From positions 1-64,000 of the forward strand of contig JAGXGA010000011.1 in NCBI GenBank assembly GCA_024636975.1: DNA of 64,000 bases. Reading direction: 5' to 3'. The first letter of the stretch is position 1, and the number at the start of each line of letters is the position of its first letter. Under the pieces are notes generated by a model that saw nothing but the letters and a program-made list of their open reading frames with translations, did not search any database and was not told the DNA's origin. The position numbers and the translations under genes are program-made. Below are positions 52,429-60,732 of this stretch, in pieces. Source of the DNA: Mariniphaga sp. GTDB taxonomy: Bacteria > Bacteroidota > Bacteroidia > Bacteroidales > Prolixibacteraceae.

Positions 52429-53487
52429 ATGGTAAAAAATTATAGACAGCTAACAGAAAGTATTCGAGGCAGAATTAATCCTGAAAATTTTGAATTAAGA
52501 AAATCCTTTTCAGATGAGCTTGCAACAATTTCCTACAGTGAGGTACTGACTTACATTCGAATTGCGATGAAAGGTGTTGAACCAGAATACACGCAAAGAA
52601 GTAAAGATGCAGGAGAAAGAGTAAAAGAGCATTTATCGAAAAGGCTATCTGACGTTGTTTTTAAATATCAAGGTTCTGTAATGACTGACACTCATATTAA
52701 GGGTTATAGCGACATTGACCTACTTACTATTTGTGATAAATTTTATACATATGATGCTCCCAAAATCAAGCAGATACTTGAATCAGTAGAGCAGAAAAAT
52801 AGATATAGACAGACTTCTATTGAAAAAATGGTTAAGGAAGTTAACACAAGCTCTTATCAAGGAAATGCACTTCAAGATTTAAGAAAAATAAGAATTGATA
52901 GTGAATCAATTTTAGAAGATGTTTATGATATATGCGACACAACAAAACCAAAATCAATTAAAATTAAAAATCAAAGCCTAAATCGTGAAGTTGACGTAGT
53001 TATTGCCAATTGGTATGATGATGTAACTTCAGTTATCAATGACAAAGGTGAATATCGTGGAATTCAAGTTTATAATAAAGAAACTCATTCTAAAGGAAAT
53101 GCAGATTTTCCTTTTCTAAGCATTAAACGAATTAACGAAAAAAGTGCAGATACTATTGGTAGATTAAAAAAAATGATTCGCTTTTTGAAAAACACAAAAG
53201 CTAACTCAAATCAAGAAATCGACCTAAGTAGTTTTGATATTAATGCTGTTTGTTATGACATTGAAGTTGTGAAATATCAAACACTTTCATTTTATGAACT
53301 CGTTCCTGTAATCTATAATCAGCTAAAAGAAATCTGCACCAATCAAACTAAGGCAGATAGCATCATATCGGTGGATGGAAGAGAGTATATTTTTAAATAC
53401 AATTCAAGGAAACTTGAAAATCTGAAATTGTTGCTAGCTGAAGTTGAAGGAATATTTGTTGACCTTAAAAATACACTTGGCTTATGA
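52429..53487 (+). CDS. CD-NTase (cyclic oligonucleotide synthase) of a CBASS system
   Basis: A cGAS/DncV-like nucleotidyltransferase of 352 residues. The active-site block is VVFKYQGSVMTDTHIKGYSDIDLLTICD: Gly82-Ser83, then the metal-binding Asp95 and Asp97. The third acidic residue is Asp189 in NREVDVVIANW. The helical C-terminal half (about 225-352) completes the fold. Such enzymes make cyclic di- or trinucleotides on phage infection. Synthases paired with TIR-STING in Bacteroidota are usually clade E and make cyclic di-GMP, so that product is my inference. The stop overlaps the next start by 4 bp (ATGA). Codon usage is strongly AT-rich, unlike most of the window. Confidence 0.88.
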   Translation: MVKNYRQLTESIRGRINPENFELRKSFSDELATISYSEVLTYIRIAMKGVEPEYTQRSKDAGERVKEHLSKRLSDVVFKYQGSVMTDTHIKGYSDIDLLTICDKFYTYDAPKIKQILESVEQKNRYRQTSIEKMVKEVNTSSYQGNALQDLRKIRIDSESILEDVYDICDTTKPKSIKIKNQSLNREVDVVIANWYDDVTSVINDKGEYRGIQVYNKETHSKGNADFPFLSIKRINEKSADTIGRLKKMIRFLKNTKANSNQEIDLSSFDINAVCYDIEVVKYQTLSFYELVPVIYNQLKEICTNQTKADSIISVDGREYIFKYNSRKLENLKLLLAEVEGIFVDLKNTLGL

Positions 53488-54422
53488 TTAAAAAGAGACT
53501 TTTTATAGGTTCATCCTCCGAAGAACTAAAATTAGCAGAGAAAGCAAAAGCAATTCTATCCGCAGACTTTGATGTAACCATATGGAATGAAAAAGTTTGG
53601 GATTCTTCGGTTTTTAAGATAAATCAAAATTTTCTGTCTGATTTACTTAAAGCAACTTTACAGTTTGATTTTGGAATTTTATTAGGCACTAATGACGACA
53701 AAGTCGAATTTAGGGGACAAGTAATGTTGCAACCAAGAGATAACGTGTTATTTGAATTAGGTTTGTTTACAGGTCGTTTAGGAACTTCAAAATGTGCGTT
53801 TCTAGTTGACAAAGAAATTAAACTTCTTTCTGATTTTGGTGGACTCTCCTTGGCAGTTTTTGATAATGGCAATGATAGCAGTTTTGAAAATGCGGTTAAG
53901 CAAGTCAAAGACCTTTTCATTTCAAGTTCAGATGATGAAATCAACTTTTTTCCTTCTGCTACATTAGCTTCAGTTTATTTGGAAAATCTTATTGTTCCAA
54001 CTTGTCGCTATTTAATTGAAAATAATGGATATGAACTTGAAGGTGTGAAATACAAAAAGTGCAAACTAAATATTATTGTTCCTGACAAAATCAATGATGA
54101 CGTTAATCTTCAATTCGAGAGATTAAAATCTTCTATTGACACTAAAAACGTTTCTTTCAAATATGCAGGCAGACCGAGAAATATTAGCATTGACACTCAA
54201 ATTAAAGAAGAAACACTAGTCTTTATAGACTTTCCGACAATAATCACAGGAATTAATTATGCTATTTCAAACCTACTACCCAACGACTTTAATAAACTGA
54301 GTCCAGATTATGACTCAATTCTTGAAAGAGAATTAAGACGATTTATTACAACATTAAAAAAGTTATTGATAAAACACGGATTTGATGAAATGGTGGTTGT
54401 AAAAAGAGAGAAAGATTTATGA
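53484..54422 (+). CDS. TIR-STING effector of CBASS
   Basis: A two-domain effector of 312 residues. Residues 1-150 are a TIR-like (predicted nucleotide-binding) domain: RLFIGSSSEELKLAEKAKAIL, FDFGILLGTNDD and RDNVLFELGLFTGRLG, with Glu91 as the probable NAD-cleaving residue. Residues 155-308 resemble prokaryotic STING: the SVYLENLIVPTCRYLIENNGY helix, CKLNIIVPDKI, the GRPR turn (229-232), VFIDFPTIITGINYAI and the final RELRRFITTLKKLLIKHGFDEMVVVKRE. In this order the elements match the STING CDN-binding fold. The expected action is NAD depletion when the cyclic dinucleotide binds and TIR filaments form, giving abortive infection. Only two genes are present, the minimal CBASS layout. Confidence 0.88.
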   Translation: MIKKRLFIGSSSEELKLAEKAKAILSADFDVTIWNEKVWDSSVFKINQNFLSDLLKATLQFDFGILLGTNDDKVEFRGQVMLQPRDNVLFELGLFTGRLGTSKCAFLVDKEIKLLSDFGGLSLAVFDNGNDSSFENAVKQVKDLFISSSDDEINFFPSATLASVYLENLIVPTCRYLIENNGYELEGVKYKKCKLNIIVPDKINDDVNLQFERLKSSIDTKNVSFKYAGRPRNISIDTQIKEETLVFIDFPTIITGINYAISNLLPNDFNKLSPDYDSILERELRRFITTLKKLLIKHGFDEMVVVKREKDL

Positions 54423-54446
54423 CTATTCTTATACTTAACGTTGTTT

Positions 54447-54465
54447 GCAAGGCTAAAAAGACCGA
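54447..54465 (+). repeat. 19-nt direct repeat, right border of the CBASS module
   Basis: GCAAGGCTAAAAAGACCGA lies 24 bp after the TIR-STING stop and matches 52386-52404 at 18 of 19 positions. Confidence 0.7.
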
Positions 54466-54595
54466 GGTATATTAATAAATGGACTAACAATTTGAAAAAA
54501 CAGACAAAAAAAATTGATTCTTTGATTGAAGGTTGGTGCAAGAAAAAATTAGTTTTTGCATACCCCCTTCTGCCCTTCAGGACAGTTGGGGAAGC

Positions 54596-54648
54596 CTATG
54601 TGCATTGCACACACAAATCGCACAAACCGACCCACAGACCAAAATTTG
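54596..54648 (+). repeat. Boundary-like sequence left of the Drm operon
   Basis: A small hairpin TGTGCATTGCACA (54599-54611) is followed by AATCGCACAAACCGACC and CAGACCAAAATTTG (54616-54648). A related block with ATTCGCACAAGCC, CAGACTCAAAATTG is found at 62700-62732, right after the last Drm gene. Similar GC-box sequences often border acquired modules in Bacteroidota. The rest of 54466-54595 holds no gene. Confidence 0.45.
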
Positions 54649-54690
54649 TAAATGAGTGCAATTTAGCCACCAAACAAAAACCGCCTCTCT

Positions 54691-57081
54691 ATGGTAAATC
54701 CTGAATATATTAGTCAACTTGTTATTCGTTCAAAAACAGAACTAAAAAAGCATTATAATCTAGAAGATATTGGATTTGACGACTTTGAAATTATCAACTT
54801 CTACCTAATTAATAAAACTCTAAACCAAGACAAATATAATTTGGCAATTAATGTTCCGCAAAGAGATGATAAAAGGGACTTCTACATCCCTGCAATATTA
54901 TCAGTTGCAGCGACCTTATTTTTTCAAAACTACATTGACGATAAAACAAAATACAAGAACGGTGATATTTTACAAAAAGACGGAAAAAGATACAGGTACG
55001 ACAAAAAGAACATTGATGGCACTCATACTTTATCTGGAAATGGATGTACATTACCAAGTGTAAAAGATAAATCATTAAAAAAGTATATTGTAACAACAGC
55101 AAACCTTACTGACAGAAAAGTCAAAACAAAATTTAATCATTATAAAAATCTTTTCAAACTCATATTTGGAGAAGATTATGTCCCCTCAAAATTCACATAT
55201 AAAACTGCAATTATTCTTGAAAAGAAAGATTTTTTAGAAACCCTTAATGACGAGAAGATACCAGAGATTGAATTGAAAAAGGCAATCCCTTTAAAATGGG
55301 TGACTAAAAAAGGGATTGAAAAAGATGAATCGGACTATATTCCAATTGAACCTATGATTTATCTTTTGCCAGATTATGAGACTTTTAAAGAGTTGGTTTT
55401 TGATGAAATAGAGAATTTAGATTCGGTAATTTTTATAGGGAAAAACAAGTACGAACCTTTTATCACTCAAATAAAGCGTGATTTACGGAAAGGCAATATC
55501 CCTAAAGCAATTTTTATCGGAAGTAATAATATTGAAAACTTTGATAATCTTAAAACTTGGAAATGGACTCAGTCAGAGACAAACTATTTTAACAACATTG
55601 AAGACAGTTCTATTGAATTGATAACCGTTAAGCCTGAAAGTTTTCTGAATAATATTGAAAAATTTGAGAAGCGGATTTTGGAAATTGATAATGAATACTG
55701 TTTCAATATTAAAAATCTTTTCAGACTTAAAAAGATACTTTATTCAACTGTTTTGCCGAGCAAATCCCTTCGCCTTGCAAGTCAGCTAGAATACATTAAT
55801 CATATTTATGAAAAAGAGATTAAAAGTATCGTTTCTGAATCCTTTTTAGAAATTAATGAGAACCCAGAAAAGATTATAAATGAACTAACAGTATTAGCGA
55901 AAGAAATAATAAACAGTATTTCAACTGAAAAATTCAATCAGTTAATTCGGTTAGAAAAGACAGATATTTTAATTGTTTCAGAAAGATTTAAGGATGCTTG
56001 GCAAGAAGACCTTAATAGTAAAGAATTCGTTAGCACTTTTGGGAAGACAAAGCTGCTTAGTTTCAAAGAATTCAAGCAGCAAATCGGTAAATTCAAATCA
56101 AGAAAAAATATATCAATACTTACAATATTTGGATTCTCAGATATTCCAACTGATATTTTGCGAATTATTTCCCAAACATCCAACAATTTTTCATTAGTCT
56201 TATATCCAGAAGAAAATCAACTTGTTGAGAAGCTTTTAAATAAATGTCAGAATGAATCAAATCAGGAATTCGGGTCAACAGAACGATATATTTTGAGCAA
56301 GATAGAATACCCAATAGTTGAAAAGGATGAGGATATCTCCGGTATCATTTTAAAATTCTACGAACAAGAAAGCTTTGAAAATAAATCATATCATTATGAG
56401 TATAGTGAAAATATAGAATATGAAATCACTTCTATTGGTGGTGAAAAAACCATTTTGGAAGGTAGCAAGACAATACTACTTTCAAAAGATAATTTAAAAA
56501 GAAAAGAGAAAGTTTCAAATCTTATTATTGGAGATAATATCAGGATTTACGAGAATACTTCAAAGGAAAGATTATTTCAAATTGCAACAGAGAATGACAA
56601 GAAAGGAAAACTTATTGAAATCATTGAAACTTCCAAAATATGGAAGCAATGTCTTAAAAATTATTTTGTAAAAAAAGAATCTACAAACTTTGGTTTTGAA
56701 GAATTGTTAGCTGAACTTGTTGTTAATGGTGCTAAAATTCAAATCATTACAGTAAAAAAATGGCTCAGCCTAGAAGATAAGGATTTATTTCCATCACAAA
56801 CACTGAACTTAATAGCAATTAAGAAGACCATTGACTGTGATGTCTTTAATAATAGTTTCGATGATATTAAACGTTGCAAAAAAGCATACAGAAGTATAAT
56901 GATAGCCTTGGGAAGAGACCTAAGCGATGAAATAATGGATTACATAATTTCTGACAAAAAAGTTATTGGTAAAATATTAGAACAATTTAGCGAAGAACAT
57001 ATTGCTAAATTTATTGATGCAAGTGCGCCATTACAAACAATTGAAAAAATTCAAATACTTGAAAATTGTGAACATGAGTAA
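54691..57081 (+). CDS. DrmE-like protein of a DISARM-type defence operon
   Basis: A cytoplasmic protein of 796 residues with no motif that I can assign to a known enzyme. It overlaps the DrmA-like helicase start by 8 bp. Its C-terminal third (LIIGDNIRIYENTSKERLFQIATE, then a helical region through CKKAYRSIMIALGRDLSDEIMDYII) resembles the DrmE protein of class 2 DISARM, which has about this length and the same position beside DrmA and DrmB. The N-terminal part (about 50-330) may be a degenerate helicase-like domain (FVFIGKN- and IFIGSN-type strands) without a Walker A. The DrmE identity is a moderately confident inference. Very AT-rich codons suggest transfer. Confidence 0.68.
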   Translation: MVNPEYISQLVIRSKTELKKHYNLEDIGFDDFEIINFYLINKTLNQDKYNLAINVPQRDDKRDFYIPAILSVAATLFFQNYIDDKTKYKNGDILQKDGKRYRYDKKNIDGTHTLSGNGCTLPSVKDKSLKKYIVTTANLTDRKVKTKFNHYKNLFKLIFGEDYVPSKFTYKTAIILEKKDFLETLNDEKIPEIELKKAIPLKWVTKKGIEKDESDYIPIEPMIYLLPDYETFKELVFDEIENLDSVIFIGKNKYEPFITQIKRDLRKGNIPKAIFIGSNNIENFDNLKTWKWTQSETNYFNNIEDSSIELITVKPESFLNNIEKFEKRILEIDNEYCFNIKNLFRLKKILYSTVLPSKSLRLASQLEYINHIYEKEIKSIVSESFLEINENPEKIINELTVLAKEIINSISTEKFNQLIRLEKTDILIVSERFKDAWQEDLNSKEFVSTFGKTKLLSFKEFKQQIGKFKSRKNISILTIFGFSDIPTDILRIISQTSNNFSLVLYPEENQLVEKLLNKCQNESNQEFGSTERYILSKIEYPIVEKDEDISGIILKFYEQESFENKSYHYEYSENIEYEITSIGGEKTILEGSKTILLSKDNLKRKEKVSNLIIGDNIRIYENTSKERLFQIATENDKKGKLIEIIETSKIWKQCLKNYFVKKESTNFGFEELLAELVVNGAKIQIITVKKWLSLEDKDLFPSQTLNLIAIKKTIDCDVFNNSFDDIKRCKKAYRSIMIALGRDLSDEIMDYIISDKKVIGKILEQFSEEHIAKFIDASAPLQTIEKIQILENCEHE

Positions 57082-60000
57082 TATAGATGATAATTTAGCA
57101 AGGCAAAAATTTCAGGACAGAATAACCAAAGGTATGTTAGGTCCAGGTTCTGATACTTGGGGAGTAGCCGACAATGAAGAAATCATCTCAGATTATCCCT
57201 TAATAAGATATTTTACAGGAGTTTTATTTCCAGACAAAACTAATCCTGATACACAGTTAGACAGCGATACTGCGGATGTTGAAAATGAAAGTGAAGAGAA
57301 TGAAGAACTGGAAGAATCCAATATTAAAAAAGAAGTTTTAGATATTATAGAAGAGAATAGTGTTTCAACAAAGAAGGAAAATGAAGAAGATTTGACACTT
57401 AGCCAAAATAGCTTTTTCCCAACAAATATTGGTCTTACAATTTGTCTTACCGATTCAGTTGAAAACGTAAATGTTGATTTTTCATTTGGACTTTATTATC
57501 AACCAACCTTTAAAGAAAAAAAAATCAAAATTAATAAAGCTGGGTATGATTCATTTTTTGAAGATAAAATTCCTTACCAATTACCATTTAAAGATAAATT
57601 GAAATTTGATGGTGAGTTTATGTTTCTTGAAAATGATTTGGATGGTCATTCTGGAGGACGTGATAAAATCCGTAGTGGGGATTATCAAAGTTTTGACGAA
57701 TTCAGAAACAGTAAAAACTTAGTCGATACTTCTGCTAAGTATTACATTGGTTATCTTGAAAAATTAATTAGCAGGGCATGGAAAAGAAAGCATTTTTTGC
57801 GAAAACTTACGATTAAAATTGAACCGACTTCTGAACCAATTACAATTGAACTTCCGGATAAATTACATAAAGAACTAAAGGTTGGCTACAATGTAAAAAC
57901 ATACTTTCATCAAGGTAGGAAATATGTAAAGATACAACTCGTTAATATTTCAGTTCCCCATCCTAAAAATAAGTTCTCTAATAAAAATGAGAAACTAAAT
58001 TCAAAATGTTTATTTCAAGCAGATATATCTGTTACGTCAAATAATATTTTGCCATATAAAACGCAGTATGAGCGATTTCCTTTCGACAATGAAGCCGAAA
58101 GATTAAATTTCATTTACCGTAAGATTAAATCATTCGGAATAGGACATAATTGTGCCGTGGATTGGGAAGGTGAAAAACCGACCATAATTAAGACGAGCTT
58201 TTTACCTCATGCTGATATTAAAGATGTAAAAAACGATTTTGACGATGCTAATGACACAAAACTTAATGATGCTTTAAATATTAAGAATCTATCAACTTTT
58301 GGTTTACCCAAAAACAAGGTTATTGAAAGCTTGAAATATTTCATTTCACTGTATGAACAATGGATAATAAATCAAAAATTACAAACTAAAAGTCTTGATT
58401 TTAACGATACTGAAATAAGTTTAGCTATTATTTCAAAACAAACCGAAAACCTAAACAGGTTAAAAGAAAGCATCGTATTGCTTGAAGATGATAATATCTT
58501 CAAAGCCTTTCAAATGGCAAATACAGCAATGTATATCCAAATGGTAACTTCAAATGATAAAGATTTTGGGAAAGACGAAAAGGAATTATCGGAACTTACC
58601 CATAATGTTGATTACAATAGTCTTGATTTTTTTAGGAAATACAATGCAGAGCAAAGAAAAATTGAAGGCAAAATAAAGTTTATTCTAAGATATAGACCAT
58701 TTCAATTAGCGTTTATGCTTCTCAGTATTGATGGAGTTGTAAATAATCAAAGTAAGTCGAGAAAAGAAATTGTTGATTTGATATGGTTTCCCACAGGTGG
58801 TGGAAAAACAGAAGCATATCTTGCCGTTACAGCTCTTGCAATTATTTGGAGACGTTTAAATAATGAAATTGGATATGAAGGAACTACTGTAATAATGCGT
58901 TATACTTTACGGTTGTTAACAGCTCAGCAATTTGAACGGGCATCTCGATTAATTTCCGCACTTGAATTTCTGAGGCAACAACCTGAATTTAATGCTGTTT
59001 TACGAACAGAACCAATTTCAATCGGCCTTTGGGTTGGAATGGCTTCAACTCCAAATAAACTTGAAGTTGCAAAAAAGAAAATTGATGAAATTGAAAAAGA
59101 ATGTGACCGAAAAAATGGGAATCCGAAAGAAAAAAATATATTTCAAATAAGTGCCTGCCCTTGGTGTGGAACAAAACTTATTTCGAAAAATGAAGGTAAA
59201 TGGGATTATGGTTTTGATTATACCCGAACCGATTTAAAGCTTAACTGCCTCAATAAAAATTGCGCATTTCATAAAAAGCTTCCAATACAAGTTGTTGATG
59301 AGCTTTTATACGAAAATCCACCAACTCTCCTATTTGGAACGGTCGACAAATTTGCAATGTTAGCTTGGCAAGAAAAAGCATTTATGTTTTTCAATACTCA
59401 TGACGATAGTAAACTACCACCCGATTTAATTATTCAAGATGAACTTCACCTATTGAGTGGTCCTTTAGGTTCTATAACTGGCATTTACGAAAGTGTAATA
59501 GAATTACTTTCCACAAAAAATGGGCATGCTCCTAAAATAATTGCGTCAACGGCGACAACTCGAAATACAGATTCGCAAATAAAAAAATTGTATGGGAATA
59601 GAAACGTAAATGTGTTTCCACCAACAGGGATTACGCAAGAAGACAGCTTTTTCGCGAAGGAAGATAATAGTAAAAGCAAGAGAAGATATTTGGGTTTTAT
59701 GCCTACTGGGAAAACTGCAATTGACACACAGTTACAAATACTTGCTCATTTATTGGTTGCTCGCTTAGAAGTTTATCTTGATAACAAAACCAAAGGCTCT
59801 GCAAATAATTATTGGAGCCTCGTTTCTTATTACAACAGCTTACGTGATGTTGGGCGTACAAATAATAAAGTTGGGGATGAAATAACAACTTATACTGGAT
59901 TCTTACAAAATAGACTTTCATCTATTTTTCCTGGTTCTATCGATGACTACAGGTATAATTTCTTAGGAATTTACTCAAGAACAAAAGAACTTACAAGTAG

Positions 60001-60730
60001 AATTCAAAGTGAAAGAATTAAGGAAACGCTGAGTGAAATTGAAAGAGAATTTTCAGAAAAAAGCTTTTCAACCGACGAAACAGGTAGGAAATATTTGAAT
60101 GATGTTGTCGATATAATTCTTGCAACAAATATGATTTCGGTTGGAATTGATATAAGTCGGTTGAATATCATGTTGTTGAATGGAATGCCAAAGAATATTG
60201 CAGAATACATTCAGGCATCAAGTCGTGTTGGTAGAAGCACAAAGGGACTTGCAATAACACTTTTTGACCCGAATAGGGCAAGAGAAAAATCTTATTTTGA
60301 ACATTTTAAAACCTTCCATCAAACTTTTTACAAAGCTGTAGAGCCAATAAGTGTTACTCCATTTACTGAGAATACAATCAATAAAATGCTATCAAGTATG
60401 CTTGTTGCCTTTATACGTCAAAACTACCCGGGAGAGTTAAACCGAAAGAATCAAGCTGGCTATTTTACTAAAGATAAAATTCAACCTTTATTAGCATTTA
60501 TAAAAAACCGTTTCATAAATCAAAAAGATGATTGTGAATTGTTTGAGAGAGAGATAAAAAGATTAGCAGATGAATGGGAGGAAAAGATAAGTCAAGTCAA
60601 TTTACAAAAGTATGATGAGCTTTTATTGAAACCAGGTGAACATGATGGAGATATTGAAGATTGGATTTTAATGCAATCTATGCGAGAAGTTGACACAAAT
60701 ACCTACATCCAAATTAAAGGAAACAAATAG
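57074..60730 (+). CDS. drmA: DISARM-type helicase DrmA
   Basis: A superfamily 2 helicase of 1218 residues from the ATG at 57074, the codon that overlaps the previous stop. The N-terminal domain opens with FQDRITKGMLGPGSDTWG and IRYFTGVLFPDK, a typical DrmA start. The motor contains Walker A WFPTGGGKTEAYLA (near 571), motif Ia IMRYTLRLLTAQQ, a zinc cluster CPWCGTKL (near 694) with CLNKNC (near 722), motif II DELHLL (near 785), motif III ASTATTR, and motifs V-VI (GIDISRLNIML and QASSRVGRSTKG, near 1047). In DISARM, DrmA acts with DrmB as a DNA-binding core that blocks incoming phage DNA. A frame extension to 57002 exists but is covered by the DrmE-like gene. Confidence 0.85.
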   Translation: MSNIDDNLARQKFQDRITKGMLGPGSDTWGVADNEEIISDYPLIRYFTGVLFPDKTNPDTQLDSDTADVENESEENEELEESNIKKEVLDIIEENSVSTKKENEEDLTLSQNSFFPTNIGLTICLTDSVENVNVDFSFGLYYQPTFKEKKIKINKAGYDSFFEDKIPYQLPFKDKLKFDGEFMFLENDLDGHSGGRDKIRSGDYQSFDEFRNSKNLVDTSAKYYIGYLEKLISRAWKRKHFLRKLTIKIEPTSEPITIELPDKLHKELKVGYNVKTYFHQGRKYVKIQLVNISVPHPKNKFSNKNEKLNSKCLFQADISVTSNNILPYKTQYERFPFDNEAERLNFIYRKIKSFGIGHNCAVDWEGEKPTIIKTSFLPHADIKDVKNDFDDANDTKLNDALNIKNLSTFGLPKNKVIESLKYFISLYEQWIINQKLQTKSLDFNDTEISLAIISKQTENLNRLKESIVLLEDDNIFKAFQMANTAMYIQMVTSNDKDFGKDEKELSELTHNVDYNSLDFFRKYNAEQRKIEGKIKFILRYRPFQLAFMLLSIDGVVNNQSKSRKEIVDLIWFPTGGGKTEAYLAVTALAIIWRRLNNEIGYEGTTVIMRYTLRLLTAQQFERASRLISALEFLRQQPEFNAVLRTEPISIGLWVGMASTPNKLEVAKKKIDEIEKECDRKNGNPKEKNIFQISACPWCGTKLISKNEGKWDYGFDYTRTDLKLNCLNKNCAFHKKLPIQVVDELLYENPPTLLFGTVDKFAMLAWQEKAFMFFNTHDDSKLPPDLIIQDELHLLSGPLGSITGIYESVIELLSTKNGHAPKIIASTATTRNTDSQIKKLYGNRNVNVFPPTGITQEDSFFAKEDNSKSKRRYLGFMPTGKTAIDTQLQILAHLLVARLEVYLDNKTKGSANNYWSLVSYYNSLRDVGRTNNKVGDEITTYTGFLQNRLSSIFPGSIDDYRYNFLGIYSRTKELTSRIQSERIKETLSEIEREFSEKSFSTDETGRKYLNDVVDIILATNMISVGIDISRLNIMLLNGMPKNIAEYIQASSRVGRSTKGLAITLFDPNRAREKSYFEHFKTFHQTFYKAVEPISVTPFTENTINKMLSSMLVAFIRQNYPGELNRKNQAGYFTKDKIQPLLAFIKNRFINQKDDCELFEREIKRLADEWEEKISQVNLQKYDELLLKPGEHDGDIEDWILMQSMREVDTNTYIQIKGNK

Positions 60731-60732
60731 TT

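Noticed and set aside
54441-54704. 87-codon frame between the CBASS and Drm operons
   Set aside because: It covers the border repeat and the GCACA block, has no start signal and overlaps the next gene start; treated as non-coding.
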